A DNA stretch of 64,000 nucleotides from Saccharopolyspora spinosa NRRL 18395 (lineage in GTDB: Bacteria > Actinomycetota > Actinomycetes > Mycobacteriales > Pseudonocardiaceae), in the NCBI RefSeq assembly GCF_000194155.1, contig NZ_GL877881.1:274611-338610 (forward strand), in the 5' to 3' direction. The notes under the pieces were generated by a model that worked only from the letters and a program-made list of their open reading frames with translations, searched no databases and was not told the origin of the DNA. The translations under genes were made by a program, and so were the position numbers. Positions 44,179-53,604 of this stretch are shown here, piece by piece; within the stretch, counting starts at the first letter, position 1, and each line of letters starts with the position of its first letter.

Positions 44179-46218
44179 TCATACGGCTGAGCAGAGCCGG
44201 AATGCGTCCAGCACAGCGGCGTGCACGTTGCGGCTGCTGACCGCGTCGCCGATGCGGAACAGCTGGAACCTGCCGTCCTCGTTGCGCAGCCGGTCCTGCG
44301 GTGTTCGGTCGAGGAGCTTCGTGTAGTCGATCTCGCCTTCGTTCGTCGAGTGCGGTTTGAGCTGCTCGTAGAGCTCGGCGTTGGGCAGCGTTCCGTGCTC
44401 GACGACGACGTGGTCGAAGCGACGGGTGAACGAGCGGCGGATCGGATCGCTGGTGAAGGTGGCCAGCAGCGCGTCTCCGTCGCGCTCCACGCCGACCAGC
44501 CGGTGCATCAGGCTGATGCGGACGTCGTGGTTGAGCATGGTGCGGAGGTACGGCGGTGCGTTGACGCTGCCGACGTCGACCGCGACCGTCCGTTCCGGGC
44601 TGGCCCACTCCACCTGCGCCGCGCTGCCGGCCAGCAACTCCACGACGTCCAAGCCGGGATGCCCGCCGTGGTCGTCGTAGACCAGCACCGAACCGGTCGG
44701 GAGCACGGCACCGGAGATGACGTCCCACGTGTCGTGCACCAGATCCGCCCCGAAGTCCAGGAAATCGGTGTTCGGCACTCCCCCGGTCGCGATGATCACC
44801 ACATCGGTATCCGGCCCGCGGAGCTCATCGGCTTCGACGAGGTGGTTGAACTGGAACCGCACCCCCGCGCGGGTACATTCGGCCACCCGCCAGTCCACGA
44901 TGCCGATCAGATCCCGCCGCCGCTGCACCCGGGACGCCAAGCGCAGTTGGCCACCGGGCCCGGGAGCAGCCTCGAACACCGTGACGTGGTGGCCGCGTTC
45001 GGCCAGCACCCGTGCGGCCTCCAGGCCAGCAGGCCCGGCACCGACCACCACCGTGTTCTTGGCTTGCGGCGCTGCGCTGATCCGGTGCGGGAGGCGGAGC
45101 TCCCGACCGGTTGACGGGTTGTGGATGCAGGAGGCGGGTTCTCCGATGTAAGCGGCGTCGATGCACAGGCTGGCCCCTACGCAAGGACGGATCCGTTCTT
45201 CTTGCCCGGCCTCGATCTTGGCGACCAGGTGCGGGTCGGCGATCAGGGCACGCGTCATGCCGACGAGGTCGAGCAGCCCGTCGTCGATGGCGTGCCGCGC
45301 GGTGGCCACGTCCGCGATCTTGGCCGCGTGCATGATCGGCACGTCGATCTTGCGCTTCACCCGGGCGGCGAGGTCCAAGTGCGGTGCCGAGGCCTCGCCC
45401 ATTGGCGGAATCACGTCGGACAGACCGCTTTCGGTGGCGATGTGGCCGCGGATGACGCTGATGAAGTCGATCCCCGCGTCCACCACCACCTGAGCGATGG
45501 CCAGGCCCTCGTCCTCGTCGACACCACCGGGGAGCTGTTCGTCGACGGCCATGCGGATGCCGACGACGAACTCATCGCTGACCGCGGCGCGGATCGCGGC
45601 GATGACCTGGAGGGGGAAGCGCATCCGGTTGTCGAAGGAACCGCCGTAGTCGTCGGTGCGGTTGTTCAGCGCGGGAGACCAGAAGCTGTCGAGCAAATGC
45701 CCGTAGGCCTGGATCTCGATGCCGTCGAGGCCGCCCGCCTCGCAGCGCGCGGCGCCGGCCGCGTAGTCGGCTGCGATGCGTTCCAGGTCGGCGATCTCGG
45801 CCTGCTTGGTGAATGCGCGGTGCGCCGGTTCCCGGAGGTTGCCGACCGACACCGTGGGGAGCCACGACTCGGTGTAGTTGCTGGTGCGGTGGCCGAGGTG
45901 CGTGATCTGGCACATAACCGCCGCGCCCTCGGCATGCACCTCGTCGGACAACTGCCGCAGCCACGGCACGATCTCGTCGGAGTACAGGTGCAGGTTGCCG
46001 AACGACGGCGGACTGTCAACGCTCACCACCGAGCTGCCGCCGATCATGGTCAGGCCAACCCCACCGCGCGCCTTCTCCACGTGGTAGGCCCGGTACCGCT
46101 CGGTGGGCATGCCGTCCTCGCCGTAGCCGGGCTCGTGCGAGGTGCTCACCATCCTGTTGCGCAGGACGAGGTTCTTGATCCGGAACGGGGTCAGCAGCGG
46201 GTCGCGGGTGACTGACAT
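44179..46218 (-). CDS. Trimethylamine dehydrogenase-like FMN/Fe-S/FAD oxidoreductase
   Basis: 679 residues. Residues 1-360 form an old-yellow-enzyme TIM barrel ('ITHLGHRTSNYTESWLPTVS', 'YGHLLDSFWSPALNNRTDDY', 'GGSFDNRMRFPL'). Near 345-370 is the Fe-S linker 'RPCVGASLCIDA...C', where the usual CxxC second Cys is Ala. From 395 follows a Rossmann FAD/NAD domain ('VVVGAGPAGLEAARVLAERG'). This is the TMADH/2,4-dienoyl-CoA reductase family; members of the N-methylproline demethylase branch share the VGA-x-x-C form (from memory, needs alignment). It lies in an operon with an MFS permease, so a small imported substrate, perhaps a methylated amine, is likely. Confidence 0.85.
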   Translation of the reverse strand: MSVTRDPLLTPFRIKNLVLRNRMVSTSHEPGYGEDGMPTERYRAYHVEKARGGVGLTMIGGSSVVSVDSPPSFGNLHLYSDEIVPWLRQLSDEVHAEGAAVMCQITHLGHRTSNYTESWLPTVSVGNLREPAHRAFTKQAEIADLERIAADYAAGAARCEAGGLDGIEIQAYGHLLDSFWSPALNNRTDDYGGSFDNRMRFPLQVIAAIRAAVSDEFVVGIRMAVDEQLPGGVDEDEGLAIAQVVVDAGIDFISVIRGHIATESGLSDVIPPMGEASAPHLDLAARVKRKIDVPIMHAAKIADVATARHAIDDGLLDLVGMTRALIADPHLVAKIEAGQEERIRPCVGASLCIDAAYIGEPASCIHNPSTGRELRLPHRISAAPQAKNTVVVGAGPAGLEAARVLAERGHHVTVFEAAPGPGGQLRLASRVQRRRDLIGIVDWRVAECTRAGVRFQFNHLVEADELRGPDTDVVIIATGGVPNTDFLDFGADLVHDTWDVISGAVLPTGSVLVYDDHGGHPGLDVVELLAGSAAQVEWASPERTVAVDVGSVNAPPYLRTMLNHDVRISLMHRLVGVERDGDALLATFTSDPIRRSFTRRFDHVVVEHGTLPNAELYEQLKPHSTNEGEIDYTKLLDRTPQDRLRNEDGRFQLFRIGDAVSSRNVHAAVLDAFRLCSAV

Positions 46219-46227
46219 CTTTTTCTC

Positions 46228-47586
46228 CTAGCTGGCTCGTACTTCGGACTGCGGCGGGACGGCAGCGGATTCGTGCAGCGCCTGCCCCTTGGTCTCCGGG
46301 GCCCAGGCCACGCACATCGCGGTTCCGATGACCGAGAGCCCAGCCCCGACGAGCATGGTCGGACCGAGCCCGATCGCTTCCAGCCCGACCGGGAGCAGGT
46401 AAGTGCCCGCAGCCGCACCGACGCGGCTGATCGCGCTGGCCACGCCGACCGCGGACGCCCTGATGTCGGTGGGGAACAGCTCTGTCGGATAGATCCACTG
46501 CAGGATGTTGCCGCCGCCCTGGGCGAGGGCGTTGACGACGAACAGCAGGATGGCCAGTGCGGCGGCCATACCGGGGAACGAACCCAGCGCAGCCATCGAC
46601 GCGGACACGCCCACGAAGGTCCAGATGATGACGGGTCTGCGCCCGTAGGTCTCCACCCACCTGATGCACGGCACGCAGCCAGCCAGGGTGACCAGGCTGA
46701 CCACCATTGACCACAGCAGCGCGGTGTCGCCCGCTTCGAACCCGTAGGCACCGAGGATCACCGGGTAGAAGGTCCAGATGGCGAACGCGGGCGCGACCTG
46801 GCAGAACCAGAACCCGCCGACGAACAAGGTGCGCCGCAGGTAACCTCCGGTGAACACATCGGACAGTCGAGAGTTCTTCGCCGGTTCGGTCTCCGCCAAG
46901 CGCGCGAGTTCCTGCTCCGTCGGGTAGCGGCCGAACGCCGTACGAATCGCTTCCGCCGCGTCCTGCGGGCGGTCGTGGCGCAGCAGCCAGCGAGGAGATT
47001 CCGGTGTTCCGATGCGGGCCAGCAGGATGATCAAGCCCGGCACCGCCGCACTGGCCAGGACCCAGTTCCACAGGTCCTCCCCACCGGCCGCAGCCACGAG
47101 GTAGCCCACCGCGTAGGACGCGGATGCACCCACGAACCACGCGGCGACCAGGGCCCCCATCGTGCGGCCCCGTCGGTGCACGGGCAGCCATTCGGCGAGC
47201 AACGACGTGGCGATCGGGTAGTCGGCCCCCACCGCCACCCCGGCGATGAAGCGCAGCAGGACGAGTTGCCACGCCTCAGTCACGAACAACGACAGCGCCG
47301 AAGCGGCGACGAGGGCGATCAAGTCGATGGTGTACATGACCTGCCGGCCGACCCGGTCGGTCACCCAACCGAACACGAAACCGCCGACCAGCACGCCGAC
47401 CAGCGCCGCGGCACCGACCAAGCCCTCGGCGAGGGACGTCAGCCCCAGCTCGCGCGTCGCCCCGGTGATGGCCACGCCGATGACGCTGAGGATGTAGCCG
47501 TCGAGGAACGGCCCGCCAGCGGAGAGGAAGAAGAGCTTGCGGTGGAAGCGCCCGTAGGGCTGGTCATCAATGATGGAACTACTCAC
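46228..47586 (-). CDS. MFS transporter (sugar/organic-acid porter type)
   Basis: 452 residues, 12 TM helices. GTG 47586 is preceded by GAGGAG. Motifs: 'GWVTDRVGRQVMYTIDL' (loop 2-3), 'PESPRWLLRHDRP' after TM6, 'PTELFPTDIRASAVG' and 'APETKGQAL' at the end, characteristic of the sugar-porter/AAHS group. Nine bp upstream of the flavoenzyme gene, so it probably imports that enzyme's substrate. Confidence 0.9.
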   Translation of the reverse strand: MSSSIIDDQPYGRFHRKLFFLSAGGPFLDGYILSVIGVAITGATRELGLTSLAEGLVGAAALVGVLVGGFVFGWVTDRVGRQVMYTIDLIALVAASALSLFVTEAWQLVLLRFIAGVAVGADYPIATSLLAEWLPVHRRGRTMGALVAAWFVGASASYAVGYLVAAAGGEDLWNWVLASAAVPGLIILLARIGTPESPRWLLRHDRPQDAAEAIRTAFGRYPTEQELARLAETEPAKNSRLSDVFTGGYLRRTLFVGGFWFCQVAPAFAIWTFYPVILGAYGFEAGDTALLWSMVVSLVTLAGCVPCIRWVETYGRRPVIIWTFVGVSASMAALGSFPGMAAALAILLFVVNALAQGGGNILQWIYPTELFPTDIRASAVGVASAISRVGAAAGTYLLPVGLEAIGLGPTMLVGAGLSVIGTAMCVAWAPETKGQALHESAAVPPQSEVRAS

Positions 47587-47863
47587 GACGAGCTCCTCAT
47601 CGCGGGCCCTGCTCGGGCGCGGCGGACGCGCAGAGCACCGACTGCGGGGTCCGGAACCTCCGGGCCTCGCAGACTGCGTCCCGTGCGTTCGCACCGCCGG
47701 AGCGGGCGGTGTCGTTGTGGTCGAAGCGAGCTCGCGGTGCCTTGTGGGTGCCGGCGGCGTGGCCACCGAAGTATGCGAACGGTCCGAGTTGTCAACAATG
47801 CCCCGTGGGCATCTGTGGAGCACGGTTGTTCACCTGAACCAGAAATTCGCCTACTCTTCAACC

Positions 47864-49711
47864 GTGGTCGGCAGGCCCCGCAACCCCGTGGTCCTCACCG
47901 ATACCGAACGGGCCGCACTGCTGAAGTGGACCCGCAGCCGCACCTGCTCGCAGGCCCTCGCGCTGCGGGCCCAGATCGTGCTGTGCTGCGAGCACGAGAG
48001 CACCAACACCGCGGTGGCCCAAAGCCTCGGCATCTCCCGGGACGTGGTCGGCAAGTGGCGGTCCCGCTTCCTCGACCAACGGCTGGACGGCCTGCACGAG
48101 CAACCCCGTCCAGGACGGCCACGCGCGGTCGATGACGACGCGGTCGCGACCGTTCTCGTCCGCACGCTCGCACCAGCCCCGGGTGCCAGACACGCCTGGT
48201 CGACGCGTTCGATGGCGGCCGAGACCGGTCTGAGCCAGACCACCGTGAACCGCATCTGGAGCGCCCACCGCATCCACCCGGCACCCGGTTCCTCGCCGCG
48301 GCGCGCCGGCCAGGTTTCGCTGCTACCGGCGGAGATCCACGACGTGGTCGGCCTGTTCCTCGACCCCCCGATGCGGGTGCTAGCCGTCTCGGCCACCCCG
48401 CACAGCACACCCCTACGCGATCAACGGCCCGCCGGACGCAGCGTGGACCGGCGGCGCGCCGAAACGCGCAACCTGTTCGCCGTGGCGAACGCCTTCGCCT
48501 CGCTCCGGGGCGTGACCACCGGAACGTCCGGGAGTCACGCTCCCCTGCGCGAATTCCTCGAGCACCTCGACCGCACAGTGGCTGCCAGCATGAACGTCCA
48601 CCTGCTCGCCGGCGGCCTGGACGAGTCGGCGCTGCGAACGGTCGACGAGTGGCAGCACGGGCACCCGCGCTTCCGCTGCGACAACGCACCCGACCCGTCG
48701 TCCTGGATCGACGAGATCGACTTCCTCCTGGCGAACAACCCGCTGCCCGGCCACGAGAACCTGTTCGGTTTCGCCGCGTCGCTGACCAAGGTCCGCAACG
48801 ACGTCCGGGCCTGGTGCAGCACCTGGACCCCGCGCACGAGCCCATACTCGTGGGCGAAGAGCCCTCGCGCCCTGTGGAGCGGCGCCGCCAACCGCGGCAT
48901 TAATAACGACTCGAAATCTGTGAGCGAGACTGCGTCGGAGCAAACGGGACACGACCTGGAGCCCACCAGCGCGATACCGGACGATTCGGCCACGGCGTCC
49001 GGAACCACGGACCGGGTCGTGCATCTGGTGCGTGAAGCACTCGCCACGGGCCAGTACCACGCCGGAGAGCGCGTCAAGGAAGCGCCGCTGGCCGCCAGGC
49101 TGGGGGTTTCGCGGGGTCCGATCCGCGAAGCCCTGCGCGTCCTGGCCGAGGAAGGAATGCTCGAGCGGCTCCCAAACCGCGGAGCCGCAGTCCCCGACGT
49201 CAGCGCGACGAACATCCTCGACCTCTACGCGGTGCGCGCCTCGCTGGGAGCGCTGGTGATGCGCCGGGTCGCGGTGCTCGGCCACGCCCATCTTCAACCG
49301 GTCAACGCGGCCCTCGCCGAGGTCCGCGCCGCGGCGCGCAACAGCGACGACGTGCGCATCGGCGAAGCCGACCTGTGCTTCCAGGACGCGATCGCGCGGA
49401 CCGCGAACTTGCCGCAAGCCTCCTCGTTCTTCGAACGCCTCACCATGCGCCTGCGGATGTTCATCTCCGTCCTGCGACTGGGCTATGCCGAAGCCGGTGA
49501 CTTGATCGCCCGCGAAAACGCCACGATCTTCGACGCGCTCCGCAACGGCGACGGCAACGAAGCCGCGCGCCTCTGGCGCGTGAAAGTCGAACGCAGCGTC
49601 CGCTATATGGTCGCGCAGCTACCGCGGGACCACTTCGACCCGGACCTCTGGATCACCATCGCGGGCAAGCCGAACCCGCGCCCGGGCGACCCGCGAAACT
49701 TGCCGCGCTAG
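47864..49711 (+). CDS. IS630 transposase-like protein (DDE lost) continuous with a GntR/FCD regulator
   Basis: 615 residues in one frame. Residues 1-150 match the DNA-binding part of IS630 transposases ('GRPRNPVVLTDTERAALLKW', 'SRDVVGKWRSRFLDQRLDGL', 'HAWSTRSMAAETGLSQTTV'). Residues 155-345 follow the DDE domain but the catalytic positions are gone: VLCVDEKSQ is replaced by VLAVSATPHS, HLVLDNYATH by HLLAGGLDES, and Q-V-E-R-W by E-I-D-F-L. After a polar linker (about 350-385), residues 386-600 are a GntR winged helix ('AARLGVSRGPIREALRVLAE') with an FCD ligand domain. It is divergent from the flavoenzyme/permease operon. GTG 47864 fits the IS630 N-terminus; an in-frame GTG at 48920 could start the GntR alone. 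Confidence 0.75.
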   Translation: MVGRPRNPVVLTDTERAALLKWTRSRTCSQALALRAQIVLCCEHESTNTAVAQSLGISRDVVGKWRSRFLDQRLDGLHEQPRPGRPRAVDDDAVATVLVRTLAPAPGARHAWSTRSMAAETGLSQTTVNRIWSAHRIHPAPGSSPRRAGQVSLLPAEIHDVVGLFLDPPMRVLAVSATPHSTPLRDQRPAGRSVDRRRAETRNLFAVANAFASLRGVTTGTSGSHAPLREFLEHLDRTVAASMNVHLLAGGLDESALRTVDEWQHGHPRFRCDNAPDPSSWIDEIDFLLANNPLPGHENLFGFAASLTKVRNDVRAWCSTWTPRTSPYSWAKSPRALWSGAANRGINNDSKSVSETASEQTGHDLEPTSAIPDDSATASGTTDRVVHLVREALATGQYHAGERVKEAPLAARLGVSRGPIREALRVLAEEGMLERLPNRGAAVPDVSATNILDLYAVRASLGALVMRRVAVLGHAHLQPVNAALAEVRAAARNSDDVRIGEADLCFQDAIARTANLPQASSFFERLTMRLRMFISVLRLGYAEAGDLIARENATIFDALRNGDGNEAARLWRVKVERSVRYMVAQLPRDHFDPDLWITIAGKPNPRPGDPRNLPR

Positions 49712-49807
49712 TCGACCGATCCGCACCCGCCGGAGTGTCCTTCTCCTGTCCCGTCAATCCAACTCGAAGAGTCCTGGTGGACTCGCGCTGCCGTCCGATC
49801 AGCAGCG

Positions 49808-50030
49808 ATGATCGTTCGAGCCCACAGATCGCCGGAGGAGGTCCTGGCCGCGCCGGAGCTGCGAGACCTGCTCGACCTCGACCGGCCCAGTGGCCCGCTG
49901 ATGATCGCGGTTACGAGCGCTCGGTGGCCCAGGTGAGCCTGTGCTCGCAGCCGGAGGTCGAGGCGATGTTCGCCGGTTTCGACCTGGTCAGCCCTGGCAT
50001 GGTCGGGCTGCCGGCTTGGCGCCCCACCAA
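49808..50030 (+). pseudogene. Remnant of a DUF574-type SAM methyltransferase gene
   Basis: Two pieces in different frames resemble parts of the S-adenosyl methyltransferase family (Methyltransf_19): 'SPEEVLAAPELRDLLDLDRP' then 'GPLMIAV' from 49808, and about 60 bp later 'CSQPEVEAMFAGFDLVSPGM' with 'WRPT' at the end. The N-terminal SAM-binding half and the middle are missing. A decayed gene. Confidence 0.55.
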
Positions 50031-50535
50031 CGGCGAGACCCCGAGGACAGCGCGGCGCCGAACGCTGGCTACGGCGGAGCCGGCCGCAAGCCCCGGACGA
50101 ATCGTCCACAGTAGCCTCCCCGGTTCCCGCTGCAGCAGTTCATCGCCGCGAATGATCAGCTCGAATGCCTCGCCGTCCCCAGCAACCGCGAGGTGCGCGG
50201 TGTTCGCCATGACTCGTGCTCCACTCGGGTTGCCCCGAACGTTCGCCGTTCGGTGTCGCTCCGCAGGCAGGGGGAAGCACACCTGCGGAGCGACACACGT
50301 GCTGGTACCCAGGTACGCCAGTTCCCGAACAACATCGGGCGGACGGGTACTGGATCTCGCTGCGGAATTCGTTGTCGTGCGGCAACCAAGCTGGTCTCGC
50401 GTCGCCGCGGCCGGGAGGCAGGAGCCGTGCCCCGGACGGGATCGCGGCAACATGCTGGCCTTGCAGGCCGCATCGGTATCCGTAGTAAGGTCGCGGCGAA
50501 GCGACGGCGCGCGTGACTCAACGGGGTGATCGAGA
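50031..50535. other. Intergenic, no gene seen
   Basis: 505 bp between the methyltransferase remnant and the anti-sigma gene. Several weak inverted motifs but no convincing frame. The promoter of the anti-sigma/sigma operon should lie near its right end. Confidence 0.45.
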
Positions 50536-50958
50536 ATGACCGAGGGCGCAGCAGCCAGCCCTGAAGAGTCCACAGTGGTCGAAATCCGCATCGCGGCCCG
50601 GCCCGGACAGCTCCCGGTGCTGCGTGCCGTGGTCGGCGATCTGGCCATGCGCTCGGACTTCGACGTCGATGCGATCGCCGACCTCCGGTTGGCCGTCGAG
50701 GAAGCGTGCGCATCGCTGGTGCAACTGGCCCAGCCGGGCTCGTGGCTGTCCTGCCAGCTCTCCAGCGATGCCGTCCAATTCGCCATGACCGCCGAAGTCG
50801 AGTCGGCGGACGGTGCCGGGCCTCGCACCGATACGTTCAGCTGGAGGGTGCTCACAGCCTTGGCGGACAAGGTGTCGACCGAGGTGGTAGCCGTTCACCC
50901 CGGAAGCGACCATCTGGTGCGGATCGAATTGATCAAGACACGGACGGTCGGGCCATGA
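50536..50958 (+). CDS. RsbW-like anti-sigma factor (HATPase)
   Basis: 140 residues with the GHKL-type anti-sigma layout: 'IAARPGQLPVLRAVVGDLAM', then 'IADLRLAVEEACASLV', where the N-box Asn is replaced by Ala-Ser (EEACASL rather than EAxxN). The degraded ATP site suggests sigma binding without kinase function. Its stop overlaps the sigma factor ATG (ATGA), the classic cognate pair. Confidence 0.85.
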   Translation: MTEGAAASPEESTVVEIRIAARPGQLPVLRAVVGDLAMRSDFDVDAIADLRLAVEEACASLVQLAQPGSWLSCQLSSDAVQFAMTAEVESADGAGPRTDTFSWRVLTALADKVSTEVVAVHPGSDHLVRIELIKTRTVGP

Positions 50959-51755
50959 GATCCTCGATCCGAACCGGCACGCGGCCGGATCCCGACGACG
51001 ATGCGCTGGCCGCGATGTTCGCCGAGTTAGTCGCCTTGGACGACAGCGATCCACGCCGCCAGGTACTTCGGGATGAGCTGATCGAGGCGTACCTCCCGGT
51101 GGCCGAGCGCATCGCGCGCCGGTTCAGCCGCCGAGGCGAACCGCTGGAGGACCTCACCCAGGTCGCGAGGCTCGGCCTCATCAACGCCGTCGACCGGTTC
51201 GACCCCGAGCTCAGAACCGACTTCTTGGCGTACGCGGTCCCCACCATCACCGGCGAGGTGCGCAAGTACTTCCGCGACTCCGCGTGGGCGGTGCGAACTC
51301 CGCGACGGGTGAAGGAACTGTACCTGTTGGTCTCCTCCGGCATCTCCACCCTCGCGCAGGAACTCGGACACGCGCCAACGCCCAGCGACCTCGCGCAGCG
51401 CCTGGGAATCAGCGTCGACGAGGTGTACGAGGGCTTGGAGGCGGCCAACGCCTACCGCAGCGCCTCGCTGGACGAGATGTTCACCCACGCGGACGGGGTC
51501 GCGAAGGTCGACGCGCTCGGTGAGCTCGACAAAGATCTGCACGGCGTCGAGGATCGCGAAACGATCCGCCCGCTGCTGGAGGAGCTCGCGGACCGCGACC
51601 GGCGAATCGTGCTGCTCCGGTTCGTCCACGGCCTCACCCAGACGCAAATCGCCGACCAGGTCGGTGTGTCGCAGATGCAGGTGTCCCGCATCCTCAGCCG
51701 CACCCTCGGACACCTGCGGAAGAGGCTGGACAAGCCGGCTCAACCGGACGAGTAG
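50955..51755 (+). CDS. SigB/SigF-family stress sigma factor
   Basis: 266 residues. Region 2: 'AERIARRFSRRGEPLEDLTQ', 'VDRFDPELRTDFLAYAVPTI', 'GEVRKYFRDSAWAVRTPRRV'; region 3: 'LAQELGHAPTPSDLAQRLGI'; region 4: 'QTQIADQVGVSQMQVSRILS'. Group 3 sigma factor of the SigB/F/G class, controlled by partner switching. The upstream gene is its anti-sigma factor, and the many STAS, PP2C and HATPase proteins downstream could feed into it. Confidence 0.93.
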   Translation: MRSSIRTGTRPDPDDDALAAMFAELVALDDSDPRRQVLRDELIEAYLPVAERIARRFSRRGEPLEDLTQVARLGLINAVDRFDPELRTDFLAYAVPTITGEVRKYFRDSAWAVRTPRRVKELYLLVSSGISTLAQELGHAPTPSDLAQRLGISVDEVYEGLEAANAYRSASLDEMFTHADGVAKVDALGELDKDLHGVEDRETIRPLLEELADRDRRIVLLRFVHGLTQTQIADQVGVSQMQVSRILSRTLGHLRKRLDKPAQPDE

Positions 51756-51818
51756 GAACTCCAGGCGCTTGGCCGGCCTGGTGCTTTCGCGGCGGACGCT
51801 CGTCGAGTTGCATCGAGT

Positions 51819-51852
51819 GCTGGTCGACTGCCGCGGTCGGCAGTCGACCAGC
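51819..51852. terminator. Bidirectional terminator
   Basis: Perfect 15-bp stem (51819-51833 with 51838-51852) and a CGGT loop, between the convergent sigma factor and PP2C phosphatase genes. Confidence 0.85.
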
Positions 51853-51856
51853 TCGG

Positions 51857-53017
51857 TCACAGATCCGTCCCGTTCCAGTCCAAGCACACCGCTACGGCGT
51901 CGTCGTCCAGATCGTGGTCTGCCAAGAAGACGCGGATGTCGCTCATCAGCGCGCGGACGGCTTCGGCCGGCGGCAGCAGGCGACTGGCGCGCAGTGTCCG
52001 CTGCAGCGAGGCGACGTCGTAGTTCCGCGACGCCCGGGCTGCCGCATAGACGCCGTCGGTGAGCACGAAGAGCCGGTCGCCGGGTTCGAGTTGGAACTCC
52101 TGGGCCTGGTATTCGGTCTCCTCCAGCATCCCGAGCGGGAGCTGGGCGTCGAGCTCGATGCGCTCGATCTCGTCACCTCGCACCCGCCACATGCGCGGCG
52201 ACCCGGCATCGACCACCCGCAGCCGACCACTGCGCAGGTCGAGCTCGATCAGCAACGTGGACACGTACTGCTTGCCGACGTGGTACGACCAGATGGCCTG
52301 ATCGGCGAGGGCGGCCTGGTCCACCAAGTCCGCTCCGCCGCGCCGGGCGTTCCGCAACGCGGTGATGGCGAGCGTCGTCAGCATGGACGCCGTCAGGCTC
52401 TCCCCCATCCCGTTGGTGACCGCGACGCTGAGCGTCCGCCCGTCCTGGCTCCAATCGAAGTTGTCGCCTCGCACGGCGTACGCCGGTTCCAACTGCCCGG
52501 CAAGCCGGAAGGAACGCGTCTCGACCGAGCGCACCGGCAGCAGCTGCCATTGCATCTCGGCGGCCAGCGTCAGCCGATGCCGCCGGCGCACCTGTCGGTA
52601 GCGGTCCGTGACCACCTCGGCGGTGAGCACCAGCCCGGCGACGACTTCCGCGATGTCCAGCAGCTCCGCGCGAATCTCGGCGGACAGGTCCTCATCGGTC
52701 ACCAGCTGCAGCACTCCCATCCGGTCGCCGCGGACGGCGAGCGGGAGGTGCAGGGCAGTTCGGCCTTCGTGCTCTCCGACGATCGCGGCCTGGTCGCGAT
52801 AGGCACGTCCGGCGGCAGTTCCGGCGAGCGGGATACTGGGAGCATCGCGGTGCACGACCGGCTCCAGCACCACGAGTCGGAGATCGACGAGGAACATCTC
52901 GCAGTCCCGGACCCCGTAGTTCTCCCGCAGGGCCTCGCCCAGGACCTCGACCACTTCCTCGGGATCCGCCTCCCGCAATGCGCGTTCCACCAGCTCCCAG
53001 CGCGTGGGTGTGCTCAC
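51857..53017 (-). CDS. GAF-PP2C (RsbU/SpoIIE-type) phosphatase
   Basis: 386 residues, GTG 53017 behind AGGAGGTG. Residues 1-150 form a GAF-like sensor; 170-380 the SpoIIE PP2C domain with 'VRGDNFDWSQDG' (metal Asp pair), 'TNGMGESLTASML', 'LFVLTDGVYAAA' and 'DDDAVAVCLDW'. The second motif has Asn-Gly-Met-Gly in place of the usual D-V-x-G-H, so one metal ligand may differ. Predicted to dephosphorylate a STAS anti-anti-sigma factor and thus activate a stress sigma factor. Divergent from a MarR gene. Confidence 0.88.
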   Translation of the reverse strand: MSTPTRWELVERALREADPEEVVEVLGEALRENYGVRDCEMFLVDLRLVVLEPVVHRDAPSIPLAGTAAGRAYRDQAAIVGEHEGRTALHLPLAVRGDRMGVLQLVTDEDLSAEIRAELLDIAEVVAGLVLTAEVVTDRYRQVRRRHRLTLAAEMQWQLLPVRSVETRSFRLAGQLEPAYAVRGDNFDWSQDGRTLSVAVTNGMGESLTASMLTTLAITALRNARRGGADLVDQAALADQAIWSYHVGKQYVSTLLIELDLRSGRLRVVDAGSPRMWRVRGDEIERIELDAQLPLGMLEETEYQAQEFQLEPGDRLFVLTDGVYAAARASRNYDVASLQRTLRASRLLPPAEAVRALMSDIRVFLADHDLDDDAVAVCLDWNGTDL

Positions 53018-53136
53018 CGCACCTCCTGCTTCCGGCCCGGCAAGATGCCGGGCGACCTCGTTCCTCGACGTGAGAAGATGGCACCGAGCCGGGACGCACG
53101 CCGATGCAGCCTGCCCGCAGGAGGGAGTACGACATA

Positions 53137-53604
53137 GTGCGCCAGTCCGACCCGCTGCCGGACGAATTCCTCGATGACGTCGAAACCGCCGCTCGCGCAC
53201 TCGTCGTGGTGTGGGGACGCAGCGCGGAACGGTTGCGCCCGAAGGTGTCGCCGTCCCAGCTGCGAGCGCTGATCGTCGTGGACCGCCACGCGACCATCAA
53301 CCTGATGAGCCTGGCCGACGAGCTCGGTTCGATCCCCTCCGTGACGAGCCGGTTGTGCGATCGCCTCCAGGCGGCCGGACTGCTCGTGCGCGAAGTCAGC
53401 GTCGGCGACCGCCGGGAAATCGTCCTGAAGCTGTCGAAGGACGGACGGCGGCTGTTGCGCCAGTTCCGCCGCGACCGCAAGGCCGACTTGGAGGCCGTGC
53501 TCCAGCAGATGAACCCGCGCAGCAGGAGCGCACTGCGCACCGGCCTGGAAGCCTTCTACTCCGCCGCCAACGAACTCGGGCTCCCGGACCAGGAGCTCGC
53601 CTGA
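53137..53604 (+). CDS. MarR-family regulator
   Basis: 155 residues from GTG 53137 (AGGAGGG 11 bp upstream; ATG 53104 also possible). Winged HTH: 'INLMSLADELGSIPSVTSRL', 'CDRLQAAGLLVREVSVGDRR', then 'EIVLKLSKDGRRLL'. Divergent from the PP2C phosphatase, a pairing also seen elsewhere in actinomycete stress loci, and possibly its regulator. Confidence 0.88.
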   Translation: MRQSDPLPDEFLDDVETAARALVVVWGRSAERLRPKVSPSQLRALIVVDRHATINLMSLADELGSIPSVTSRLCDRLQAAGLLVREVSVGDRREIVLKLSKDGRRLLRQFRRDRKADLEAVLQQMNPRSRSALRTGLEAFYSAANELGLPDQELA

